Shown piece after piece: positions 50,868 through 58,910 of a stretch of 64,000 nt of DNA. Positions within the stretch are counted from its first letter, which is position 1; each line of letters opens with the position of its first letter. A model generated the notes under the pieces. It saw only the letters and a program-made list of their open reading frames with translations, was not told the origin of the DNA and did no database searches. The DNA lies in the NCBI RefSeq assembly GCF_017676345.1, contig NZ_JAFFZM010000010.1, positions 186,001-250,000 of the forward strand, given 5' to 3'. The translations under genes and the position numbers were made by a program. This DNA comes from Streptomyces smyrnaeus. Lineage in GTDB: Bacteria > Actinomycetota > Actinomycetes > Streptomycetales > Streptomycetaceae.

Positions 50868-51572
50868 GTGCCCCTTGAGAACCCGCCCGTGAAGACCTTC
50901 GTGGAGACCTCTGTGCATCTCACCTCCCAGGCCCTGCCGAGCGAGCCGGCCGGCGGTATCGCCGGCTGGGCCGCCGACCTCGTCGACACCATGGGCGGTC
51001 CCGGAGCGGGCCTGGCCATCGCGCTGGAGAACCTGTTCCCACCGCTGCCGAGCGAGGTGATCCTGCCGCTGACGGGGTTCGCCGCCGGTCAGGGGGTGCT
51101 CAGCCTGGCGTCGGCGCTCTTTTGGACGACGCTCGGTTCGGTCGTGGGCGCCGTGGTCCTGTACTGGATCGGCAGGCTCTTCGGCCGCGACCGTATGCGC
51201 GCCATCTGGGCGAAGCTGCCGCTGGTGAAGCTCTCCGACCTGGAGCGCACGGAGGCGTGGTTCGCGAAGCACGGCACCAAGGCGGTCTTCTTCGGCCGTA
51301 TGGTGCCGATCTTCCGCAGTCTCGTCTCCATCCCGGCCGGGGTGGAGCGCATGCCGTTGCCCGTGATGGTCACGCTGACCATGCTGGGCAGTCTGATCTG
51401 GAACTCCGTCCTGGTGCTGGCCGGTTACTGGCTGGGCGACCAGTGGGACCTGGTGGAGACCTACGTCGGGATCGTCTCCAAGGCCGTGCTGGTGCTGGTG
51501 GTGCTCGCCCTCGCGGTGTACGCGACCGTACGGGTGCGCGGCCACCGCCGTGCCAAGCACCGCCGCGTCTGA
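50868..51572 (+). CDS. DedA-family membrane protein
   Basis: 234 residues from the GTG at 50868; a GTG at 50889 is also possible. It has the DedA/VTT fold: ENLFPPLPSEVILPLTGFAAG re-entrant loop, GRLFGRDR, FFGRMVPIFRSLVSIPAG and several helices ending near 225. DedA proteins are thought to be proton-coupled lipid carriers, for example for undecaprenyl phosphate or phosphatidylethanolamine scrambling. It is the first gene of a three-gene operon with a histidine kinase and response regulator (TGATG junction), so the kinase may sense an envelope signal tied to DedA. Confidence 0.9.
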   Translation: MPLENPPVKTFVETSVHLTSQALPSEPAGGIAGWAADLVDTMGGPGAGLAIALENLFPPLPSEVILPLTGFAAGQGVLSLASALFWTTLGSVVGAVVLYWIGRLFGRDRMRAIWAKLPLVKLSDLERTEAWFAKHGTKAVFFGRMVPIFRSLVSIPAGVERMPLPVMVTLTMLGSLIWNSVLVLAGYWLGDQWDLVETYVGIVSKAVLVLVVLALAVYATVRVRGHRRAKHRRV

Positions 51573-52849
51573 TGGCCGTTCACGCCGGGTCCGAGCGCCA
51601 CCGCTCGGGCCGTACGCCGGTACCCGGCTCCGAGCCCGGGCAGGGTGCCGGGGGAGCGGACGCCGGGGGAGTGGACGCCAAGGTGGGCGCCGCCGCACCC
51701 GCCCCGTGGCCGCTGAGGCTGCTCGGCGTCCTCCTCGGCTGCTGCACGGCGCTGCTCGGCTTCGTCTACCTCGTCCTCGCCGGTGCCGCCCTCGGCCCGT
51801 TCCTGCTGTGGCCGGCCACCCGCGACGGTGCCCTCGGCCGGCTCACGGCTGGAGCGCGGGGGCTCTCGGGAGTGGAACGGGCCCGCCGGTCCGTCTTCTT
51901 CGGCGACCGCTTCCCCGAGCACTACAAGGTGTCCGACCAGAAGCTGTTGCGCTATCTCGCCGTCCGCAGTGGTACGGGACTGCTGTGCGCCGTGGTGCTC
52001 CTCCTGCTGGGCTTCGGCCTCACCCTGGCGGGTCTGACGGCGCTGCGGACGGTGCAGGGCGCGTTCGGCGCGGAGGATCTGCTGGTGCAGTTGCTCCTCG
52101 GGGGCGCGTTGCTCTTCCTCGACATCCAGGGGCTCCGCTCGCTCACCAAGCTGGACGCGCGCAGCGCACGGGAGTGCTTCGGCCCCTCGGAGCGGGAGTT
52201 GCTGCGGCGCCGTATCGATGAACTGGCCACCAGCCGGGCGGCTGTCGTGCACGCGGTGGACACCGAACGCCGCCGTATCGAGCGGGATCTGCACGACGGG
52301 ATGCAGCAGCGCATGGTGGCGCTCGCCATGCTGCTCGGCCGCGCCCGCAGGGGCCGCGATCCCGGGCAGGCCGAAGCGCTGCTGCGCCAGGCGCACCAGG
52401 AGGCGCAGGACGTCGTCACCGAGCTGCGCGAGGTGGCCTGGCGGATCTACCCCTCGGCGCTGGACAGCCTGGGGCTTCAAGAGGCGCTCGGTGGGGTGTC
52501 CGAGCGGTGCGCCGTCCCTGTGCGCATCGGGTTCGATGTCGGGGAGCCGCTGCCGCAGCCCGTGGAGACGGCCGCGTACTTCGTGGTGTCGGAGTCGGTG
52601 ACCAACGCGGCCAAGCACTCCGGCGCCACGGCCGTCTCCGTGCGAGTGACGCTTCGCCGGCGTCCCGGCACCGACCTTCCCGGGGTGCTCGTGGTGCGTG
52701 TCCAGGACGACGGCAAAGGCGGAGCCGATCCCCTCGGCAGCGGGCTGAGGGGCCTGCGCAGCCGGGTGGCGGCGCTCGACGGCGCGCTGCACGTCGACAG
52801 CCCCCCTGGAGGACCGACCACCATTACCGCGGAGCTGCCATGCACGTGA
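51572..52849 (+). CDS. Sensor histidine kinase (NarL-type, HisKA_3)
   Basis: 425 residues; the ATG at 51572 overlaps the DedA stop. After a disordered Gly/Pro-rich N-terminus come membrane segments at about 48-85 and 125-160, plus a third near 175, forming a PF13796-like sensor. The phosphoacceptor is His241 in ERRRIERDLHDGMQQRMVAL, then the ATPase N-box SESVTNAAKHSGA and G-box DDGKGGADPLGSGLRGL. It phosphorylates the NarL-type regulator encoded next; overlap is ten bases. The signal is unknown. Confidence 0.92.
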   Translation: MAVHAGSERHRSGRTPVPGSEPGQGAGGADAGGVDAKVGAAAPAPWPLRLLGVLLGCCTALLGFVYLVLAGAALGPFLLWPATRDGALGRLTAGARGLSGVERARRSVFFGDRFPEHYKVSDQKLLRYLAVRSGTGLLCAVVLLLLGFGLTLAGLTALRTVQGAFGAEDLLVQLLLGGALLFLDIQGLRSLTKLDARSARECFGPSERELLRRRIDELATSRAAVVHAVDTERRRIERDLHDGMQQRMVALAMLLGRARRGRDPGQAEALLRQAHQEAQDVVTELREVAWRIYPSALDSLGLQEALGGVSERCAVPVRIGFDVGEPLPQPVETAAYFVVSESVTNAAKHSGATAVSVRVTLRRRPGTDLPGVLVVRVQDDGKGGADPLGSGLRGLRSRVAALDGALHVDSPPGGPTTITAELPCT

Positions 52850-53484
52850 TGATCGCCGAGGACTCGACCCTGTTGCGGGAGGGGCTGGTGCGGCTGCTCG
52901 TCGAGGAGGGCCACGAGGTACCGGCCGCGTTCGGCGAAGCTGACCCGCTGCTGGCGCAGATGGCGGCGCGGCAGCCGGACATGGTCGTCCTCGACATCCG
53001 GATGCCTCCCACACACACCGACGAGGGCCTGCGCGCGGCGCTGGAGATCCGCGAGCGCTGGCCGCAGGTCGGCGTACTGGTGCTCTCGCAGCACATCGAG
53101 CGCAACTACGCGGCTCAACTCCTGTCGGCCAACGCCGAACGGGTGGGGTATCTCCTCAAGGACCGCGTCGCACAGGTCGAGGAGTTCCTGGACGCTTTGG
53201 AGCGCATCCACGCGGGCGGTGCCGTCATCGACCCGGAGGTGGTGCGGCAGTTGGTCTTCCGCACCACGCACGGAGATCCGCTGGCCCGCCTCACGCCACG
53301 GGAGCGCAGCGTTCTGGAGGCCCTGGCCCAGGGGCACACCAACACCGCCATCGCGCAGAAGCTGCACATCTCGCTGAGCGCGGTGGAGAAGAACCTGGGT
53401 GCTGTCTTCGACAAGCTGGAGCTGTCGCAGACCACCGGCTACAGCCGAAGGATTCTGGCGGTCCTGCGATATCTGGAGTCCTAG
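52840..53484 (+). CDS. NarL/FixJ-family response regulator
   Basis: 214 residues from the ATG at 52840. Receiver domain: acidic pair at Glu7/Asp8, phospho-Asp52 (VLDIRMPP), and Lys107 (YLLKD). The C-terminal LuxR-type helix-turn-helix spans about 147-205 (LTPRERSVLEALAQGHTNTAIAQKLHISLSAVEKNL). It is the cognate partner of the overlapping sensor kinase, so the target genes may include its own operon (dedA). No operator can be named from sequence alone. Confidence 0.93.
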   Translation: MHVMIAEDSTLLREGLVRLLVEEGHEVPAAFGEADPLLAQMAARQPDMVVLDIRMPPTHTDEGLRAALEIRERWPQVGVLVLSQHIERNYAAQLLSANAERVGYLLKDRVAQVEEFLDALERIHAGGAVIDPEVVRQLVFRTTHGDPLARLTPRERSVLEALAQGHTNTAIAQKLHISLSAVEKNLGAVFDKLELSQTTGYSRRILAVLRYLES

Positions 53485-53659
53485 CCGCATCGGCACCAGC
53501 TGCGCCAAGCAGCGTGGCGCGGCCGTACGGGCTGGATGCAGCTGCCGATGCCGTCGAAAGGATCTGGCGCGTGGGCAGTGGAGCGTGTTCCATGGTCATC
53601 GGGGGGTCCCGGTCAGGCGGCGGCGCCCGTTGACGACGTATGGAAGAAGCGAGGTTGCC

Positions 53660-55672
53660 GTGGCCACGACCGTACGACGCAGCACCCGGACCCTGCCCGC
53701 CGCGCCGCTCGGCCCCGAGAATCCGCTGCCCGCACTGCTGCCGCTGGACGAGGCCCACACCCTCACCGAGGCCGACCGCGCCGCGCTGCCGCCCGAGATG
53801 GCGCGGCAGGTCGGCTACGGGCCGCTGCGTTCGGTGCTGCCCACCCGCGTTCTCGACGGCTACGGGCGGCAGCGCACCCCCACCCGGCTCGATACGCTCG
53901 TTCTGGAGAACGACCGGCTTCGCGCCACCGTCCACCCCGGTCTCGGCGGCCGGCTCGCCTCCCTCTTCCACAAGCCGACCGCGCGGGAACTGCTGTATGT
54001 GAACCCCGTGCTGCAGCCCGCCGACTTCGCCCTCAACGGGGCCTGGTTCTCCGGCGGTGTCGAGTGGAACATCGGCGCGACCGGCCATACGACGCTCTCC
54101 TGTGCCCCGCTGCACGCGGCCCGGGTGCCCGCGCCGGGCGGGGACGGTGCGATGGTGCGGCTGTGGGAGTGGGAGCGGCTGCGCGACACCCCGTTCCAGG
54201 TGGACCTGTGGCTGCCGGAGGACTCGGACTTCCTGTACGTCGGGGTCCGCGTCCGCAATCCGCACCACCGCACGGTGCCGGTCTACTGGTGGTCCAACAT
54301 CGCCGTGCCCGAGGAGCCGGGGGCGCGGGTGCTCGCCCCTGCCGAGGAGACCTGGTATTTCGCGTACGAGCGCAGGCTGCGGCGGATACCGGTGCCCGAG
54401 TGGGAGGGCACCGATCTGACCTACCCGCTGCACAGCCGGTTTCCCGCCGACTACTTCTACGAGGTGCCCGAGAGCTCCCGGAAGTGGATCGCCTCGCTCG
54501 ACGAGAAGGGCCGAGGGCTCGTCCAGACCTCGACGGATCTGCTGCGCGGCCGCAAGCTGTTCGTCTGGGGCGCCGGACCCGGCGGCAGGCGCTGGCAGCA
54601 GTGGCTGACCGAACCGGGCACGCCCGGCTATGTGGAGATCCAGGCGGGGCTCGCCCGCACCCAGCTCGAACATCTGCCGCTGGAGGCGGGCGGCGAGTTC
54701 TCCTGGCTGGAGGCGTACGGGCCGCTGAGTGCCGACGCCGAGACGGTGCACGGCGCCGACTGGTCGGCCGCCCGGGTCCACACCGAGCGGCGGCTGGAGG
54801 AGGCGCTGCCGCGCGGCGCGGTGGAGGCGGCCTACGCGGCATGGCGGCCGCAGGCGGACGTCGAACCGGAGGGCGGGCCGAGGGACGGGTGGCTGGCGTG
54901 CGGTTCGGGGTGGGGAGCGCTGGAGGTGGAGCGCGCCGGCTTCACTCTTCCGGGTACACCGTTCCCGCCCGGGACGCTCGGTGCCCAGCAGCGGCCGTGG
55001 CGCGAACTGCTGCACACCGGCACCCTGCCGTGCGGCCCGGATCACGCGCCTCCGGGGCCCACACTGGTCGCGGCCGAATGGCGTGAGCTGCTGGAGTCCG
55101 CGGACGCGGAGCCGGCCGTGGACGCGGCGGGCAAGGCGGCCCGGCGCGAGTTGGACCATCACCTGGGTGTGGCGCAGTGGCACGCGGGTGACCGCTCGCA
55201 GGCGGTCCGCAGCTGGGAGCGGTCCCTCGAACAGGGCGCGTACTGGCCCGCGTTGCGCTCTCTGGCCGTCGCCGACCAGCAGGACGGTAACGGGGCCCGC
55301 GCCGCGGAGCGCTACATGGCGGCCGTGCGGGACGCCGGTGAACGGCTCGACGCCGACGACCCCCTCGGTGCCGCGGCGCTCGCCGCGCTCGCGCGGGAGG
55401 CGGTCGAGGTGCTGCTGGCCGAGGACCGTGCAGGGGATGCCGAGAGCGTGCTGGACGGGCTCTGCGACGATCAGCGTGCCCGGGGCCGCTGCCAACTGCT
55501 GCGCGCCCGTGTGCTGCTGGCGAAGGGCGACGTCAAGGGCGCTCGCGCGCTCTTCGACGCCGGTTTCGAGGTGGAGGATCTGCGGGAGGGCGAGGAGGTG
55601 CTGAGCGACACCTGGGCGGCACTGACAGCCGATCCCCTCCCTGCCCGCTACGACTTCCGGATGCGGCCCTGA
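53660..55672 (+). CDS. DUF5107 carbohydrate-type protein with C-terminal TPRs
   Basis: 670 residues from the GTG at 53660 (GCGAGG upstream). The first ~420 residues match the DUF5107 beta-sandwich pattern (LENDRLRATVHPGLGGRLASLFHK, YVNPVLQPADFALNGAWFSGGVEWNIG, PVYWWSNIAVPE), related to galactose-mutarotase-like folds of glycoside hydrolases. The last ~200 residues carry TPR-like helices (HHLGVAQWHAGDRSQAVRSWERSLEQG). No signal peptide is seen. The domain is thought to act on sugars, but the activity is not established. Confidence 0.75.
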   Translation: MATTVRRSTRTLPAAPLGPENPLPALLPLDEAHTLTEADRAALPPEMARQVGYGPLRSVLPTRVLDGYGRQRTPTRLDTLVLENDRLRATVHPGLGGRLASLFHKPTARELLYVNPVLQPADFALNGAWFSGGVEWNIGATGHTTLSCAPLHAARVPAPGGDGAMVRLWEWERLRDTPFQVDLWLPEDSDFLYVGVRVRNPHHRTVPVYWWSNIAVPEEPGARVLAPAEETWYFAYERRLRRIPVPEWEGTDLTYPLHSRFPADYFYEVPESSRKWIASLDEKGRGLVQTSTDLLRGRKLFVWGAGPGGRRWQQWLTEPGTPGYVEIQAGLARTQLEHLPLEAGGEFSWLEAYGPLSADAETVHGADWSAARVHTERRLEEALPRGAVEAAYAAWRPQADVEPEGGPRDGWLACGSGWGALEVERAGFTLPGTPFPPGTLGAQQRPWRELLHTGTLPCGPDHAPPGPTLVAAEWRELLESADAEPAVDAAGKAARRELDHHLGVAQWHAGDRSQAVRSWERSLEQGAYWPALRSLAVADQQDGNGARAAERYMAAVRDAGERLDADDPLGAAALAALAREAVEVLLAEDRAGDAESVLDGLCDDQRARGRCQLLRARVLLAKGDVKGARALFDAGFEVEDLREGEEVLSDTWAALTADPLPARYDFRMRP

Positions 55673-55688
55673 CGGATCGCGTGGGGGG

Positions 55689-56054
55689 CTACTGCTCGGT
55701 TGCTGCCCCCTGCTTCCGGTCCACGTACTCGAAGACGCTGCCGTCGGGGTGGCGGGCGACCAGGTTGCGGCCGATGGGGGTGGGCTTGGGGCCCGCGATG
55801 ACCTGCGCTCCCACGGTGTGCAGATCGGCCAGCGCGTCGTCCACGTCCTGCACCGCGAGGGTCGCCTTGACCTTGCTGAGCACGTTGAGGTGCTCCTCGG
55901 GGCCGCTCATCAGGAAGAAGGGGCCGACGGCGGCGACCTCCACGGGGCCGTTCTGGAAGCGCATCGCCTCCGCGCTTGCCAGTCTTTCGTACACCGGTAC
56001 GGCGGCGTCCAGATCGTCGACGCAGATGCGCAGCGAGGTCCCCAGAATATCCAT
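55689..56054 (-). CDS. VOC/glyoxalase-type protein
   Basis: 121 residues from the ATG at 56054. It has the vicinal-oxygen-chelate fold in two beta-alpha-beta-beta-beta units: LRICVDDLDAAVPVYERLASAEAM, FQNGPVEVAAVGPFFLMSG and the C-terminal RHPDGSVFEYVDR with the conserved Glu. Members include glyoxalase, bleomycin-resistance-like and dioxygenase proteins. Only some metal-binding residues are recognisable, so activity is uncertain. It lies downstream of the methyltransferase on the same strand, 91 nt away. Confidence 0.82.
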   Translation of the reverse strand: MDILGTSLRICVDDLDAAVPVYERLASAEAMRFQNGPVEVAAVGPFFLMSGPEEHLNVLSKVKATLAVQDVDDALADLHTVGAQVIAGPKPTPIGRNLVARHPDGSVFEYVDRKQGAATEQ

Positions 56055-56145
56055 GGCCCCACCCTAGAGCGGGGCCGCCTGCCGTGCCGAACCACGGGGG
56101 TCACGTGTGCAGTTGCGCACTGGTGCGGCGCGGCGCCGGCGGCTC

Positions 56146-56955
56146 TCACGCCCGGCAGAGGATCTCGCCGTGGACGACGGTGAACCAACCGTCGGCCTCC
56201 CTGCCCCAGGCCCGCCACGCTTCGGCGATCTCATCCAGCCCGTCCTCGGTGGTCAGGCCGCCGTCGACGGCGACGGCGGCATAGCTGGAGGCCACGGTGC
56301 GGTCCGCCCACAGTTCGCTCCACCACGCACGCTCCTCCGGGGTGCTGAAACTCCAGGTGCTCGTGGTGACGGTGACATCGTCGAAACCGGCCTCGCGCGC
56401 CCACGCGTGCAGCCGTCGTCCGGCATCCGGAACGCCCCCGTTGGCCTGTGCGACCCGGCGGTAGAGATCCAGCCAGACGTCCATGCCGGGCGTTTGCGGA
56501 TACCAGAACATGCCCCCGTAGTCCGCGTCCCGGACGGCCACCACTCCGCCGGGTACGCATACCCGCCGCATCTGGCGCAGCGCACCCACCGGATCGCCCA
56601 CGTGCTGGAGGGTCTGGTGGGCGTGGACGACGTCGAAGGAGTCGTCGGGGAAGTCGAGCGCGTGCACGTCGCCGGTGGTGAACCCGACGTTGGCCACGCC
56701 GCGTTCCGCCGCGGTCGCCCGCGCCTGTTCCAGCACCCCGGCCGCCGCGTCCAGCCCGGTGACCGAGCCCTGCGGGACCAGCGCCGCGAGGTCGGCGGTG
56801 ATGGTGCCGGGGCCGCAGCCGATGTCGAGGACGCGGTGGTCCGGGCGCAGCTGGTCGAGCAGGTACGCGGCGGAGTTGGCGGCGGTGCGCCAGCGGTGCG
56901 AGCGCAGGACGGACTCGTGGTGGCCGTGGGTGTACACGGCGGTCTCGTGTGCCAT
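56146..56955 (-). CDS. Class I SAM-dependent methyltransferase (UbiE-like)
   Basis: 269 residues from the ATG at 56955. The SAM-binding motif VLDIGCGPGT is at about 43-52, with an acidic residue in VTGLDAAAGVLEQA and FTTGDVHALDFPDDSFD. It resembles the UbiE/MenG-like methyltransferases, but the substrate is not known. No ribosome binding site precedes the ATG and a -10-like TACAGT ends only seven bases before it, suggesting a leaderless mRNA. Two dyads lie just upstream. Confidence 0.85.
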   Translation of the reverse strand: MAHETAVYTHGHHESVLRSHRWRTAANSAAYLLDQLRPDHRVLDIGCGPGTITADLAALVPQGSVTGLDAAAGVLEQARATAAERGVANVGFTTGDVHALDFPDDSFDVVHAHQTLQHVGDPVGALRQMRRVCVPGGVVAVRDADYGGMFWYPQTPGMDVWLDLYRRVAQANGGVPDAGRRLHAWAREAGFDDVTVTTSTWSFSTPEERAWWSELWADRTVASSYAAVAVDGGLTTEDGLDEIAEAWRAWGREADGWFTVVHGEILCRA

Positions 56956-56960
56956 GCACG

Positions 56961-57008
56961 CACTGTAACCCGGCGTCTTGCTATGCGAGCAAGAACATTC
57001 CGGAATGT
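56961..57008 (-). promoter_or_regulatory. Operator dyads and leaderless promoter of the methyltransferase gene
   Basis: On the minus strand TTGCTC (about 56992-56987) and TACAGT (about 56967-56962) are 19 bp apart and the -10 ends close to the ATG. CTTGCT-ATGCG-AGCAAG (56977-56993) is a perfect hairpin-like dyad spanning the -35, and ACATTCCGGAATGT (56995-57008) is a perfect 14-bp palindrome just upstream. Both look like repressor sites. The cognate regulator is not in the window. Confidence 0.45.
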
Positions 57009-57045
57009 GGACACCCTCGCGCTCGGGTCGAGGAGCGGGTGCCGG

Positions 57046-57522
57046 TCACCGCCGGCCGGCCGCGCCCTCCTCGGACCAGGTGTCCGGCGCGCGGCGGCTG
57101 ATGTGGGCCAGCGTCGAGCCCGGATCACTCGCCCGCACCAGATCGCCGAGGCTCACCATCCCGGCGAGCCTGCCGTCCTCCAGCACCGGCAGCCGCCGCA
57201 CCGCATGGGTGCGCATCAGCTCCGCCGCCGCCCCGATCCGGGTGCCGGGGGTGACGGTCACCGGGTCGGGCGTACAGGCCGACAGGCAGTTCACACTCAG
57301 CGGATCCACGCCGTCGGCCACCGCGCGCAGCGTGATGTCCCGGTCGGTGAGCAGCCCGAGCAGTTTGCCGTCCTTGACGACCAGCACGTCGCCGATCTCC
57401 TGTGCCCGCATCAGTTGCGCGGCCTCCACCAGGGTCGCGTCGGGACGCACGGTCGTCGCCGCCGGCGTCATGACCTCGCTCACCAACCGCTCCGTCTGTG
57501 GGCCCTCTTCCTCCGACGCCAT
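57046..57522 (-). CDS. CBS-domain pair protein
   Basis: 158 residues from the ATG at 57522. Two tandem CBS domains are seen: MTPAATTVRPDATLVEAAQLMRA with DVLVVKDGKLLGLLTDRDI, and CTPDPVTVTPGTRIGAAAELMRTH with LPVLEDGRLAGMVSLGDLVRA. CBS pairs bind AMP, ATP or SAM and report energy state. This stand-alone type is abundant in Streptomyces. The partner protein is unknown. It is divergent from the sigma-factor gene, with 299 bp between. Confidence 0.9.
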   Translation of the reverse strand: MASEEEGPQTERLVSEVMTPAATTVRPDATLVEAAQLMRAQEIGDVLVVKDGKLLGLLTDRDITLRAVADGVDPLSVNCLSACTPDPVTVTPGTRIGAAAELMRTHAVRRLPVLEDGRLAGMVSLGDLVRASDPGSTLAHISRRAPDTWSEEGAAGRR

Positions 57523-57821
57523 GGCCTCGCCTCTTCGTCTCTCGCCCTGCGGGAGGGACGACGTACCCCGAGCGGATCGGCCGACACCCGTGCGGACAAG
57601 GGCAGTTGGCGATCCGGGCGGCGGTGCGGATGTCGGGTGGAGGTTCCGTGGACGGATCGCCGAGGCCGGGTTTGCCGTTCGACGCGTCGGGCACCCGCAC
57701 ACTCGTGCTTCGGAAAGAAGGCACCTTCCGCGGGAGCGACCTGTGCGCCTCGGTCCCCCCGCACGTGCCTTCGCTGCCGCGGTGACCGTCAGACGACGCG
57801 ACCGCTACGGGAGCACAGCTG

Positions 57822-58787
57822 ATGAACGTTCGTACGACACGCTCCAAGCACCCCCACGACGACGCCCCCGACACCACCGCCGAGTTCCGACGCATCGCCG
57901 AACTGCCCGAAGGACCCGAGAAGGAAGAGCTCCGCCAGCGCGTGGTGCGGGCCTGGATGCCGATGGCAGGCCGGCTGGCCAGGAACTTCCGCAACCGCGG
58001 TGAGGCACTGGAAGACCTCGAACAGGTGGCGGCGCTGGGATTGGTGAAGGCCGTCGCGCGCTACGACATCTCCCGCGGCTGCGCCTTCGAGAGCTTCGCG
58101 ATCCCCACCATCGTCGGCGAGGTGAAGCGGCACTTCCGCGACCACATGTGGGGGCTGCACGTACCCCGGCGGGTCCAGGAACTCCGCAACCGGGTGCGCA
58201 ACAGCCAGCGCGAACTCAGCTACTCCCTGGACGGGCGCAGCCCGTCCGTGCAGCGCATCGCCGAGCACTGCGGCCTCAGTGAGGAGGACGTACTGCTGGG
58301 CATGGAGGCGCTGGAGAGCTACAGCACGCTCTCCCTGGACGCCGAGATGCCCGGCGCCGACGACGGCTACTCCCTCGCCGACACGCTCGGCAACCGCGAG
58401 CCGGGCTTCGACCAGGTCGTCTACCGCGAGGCCGTCAAACCACGGCTCGCGCGGCTCCCGGAGCGGGAACGCCGCATCCTGTACATGCGGTTCTTCTGCG
58501 ACATGACCCAAAGCCGCATCGCCGAACAGCTCGGCATCTCCCAGATGCACGTCTCCCGGCTCATCAGCCGCACCTGCCGCCGTATCCACCAAGAGGTCGA
58601 GAGCGACCGGCGACTCGAACGCGAGGGGTCCCACCGCCAGTGGGAGACGGTGGGCCGCGAGTCGGCGCGGCACGAGACGGCCCACCGGGAGAAGACCCGG
58701 CAGGGCGCCGTGCGGCACGGGCCGCACCGCCGCGAGGCCACCCGGGCCCCGCGCGGGCACCGCACCCACGCCCCCGCCGCTGCCTGA
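57822..58787 (+). CDS. RNA polymerase sigma factor, SigB/SigF/SigG type
   Basis: 321 residues from the ATG at 57822, GGGAGC upstream. Sigma70-family regions are clear: region 2 (EDLEQVAALGLVKAVARYDISRGCAFESFAIPTIVGEVKRHFRDH), region 3 (VQRIAEHCGLSEEDVLLGM) and region 4 (MTQSRIAEQLGISQMHVSRLISR). This group controls stress and sporulation genes and is usually held by an anti-sigma factor; none is adjacent. The last ~50 residues are an unusual Arg/His/Glu-rich tail after region 4. The 299-bp upstream region may hold an autoregulated promoter, but I see no certain match. Confidence 0.93.
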   Translation: MNVRTTRSKHPHDDAPDTTAEFRRIAELPEGPEKEELRQRVVRAWMPMAGRLARNFRNRGEALEDLEQVAALGLVKAVARYDISRGCAFESFAIPTIVGEVKRHFRDHMWGLHVPRRVQELRNRVRNSQRELSYSLDGRSPSVQRIAEHCGLSEEDVLLGMEALESYSTLSLDAEMPGADDGYSLADTLGNREPGFDQVVYREAVKPRLARLPERERRILYMRFFCDMTQSRIAEQLGISQMHVSRLISRTCRRIHQEVESDRRLEREGSHRQWETVGRESARHETAHREKTRQGAVRHGPHRREATRAPRGHRTHAPAAA

Positions 58788-58910
58788 GCCGCGGCGCACA
58801 CGCGGGCGGCACGCGCGCAGGAGCGCACGTGTCGCCGCTGCCGGTGTCACCGCCGTCTGCCAAGGTGTACGCAAGAAAGGTTGTCAGATAAGCGGTGGAG
58901 GCTGAGACGG

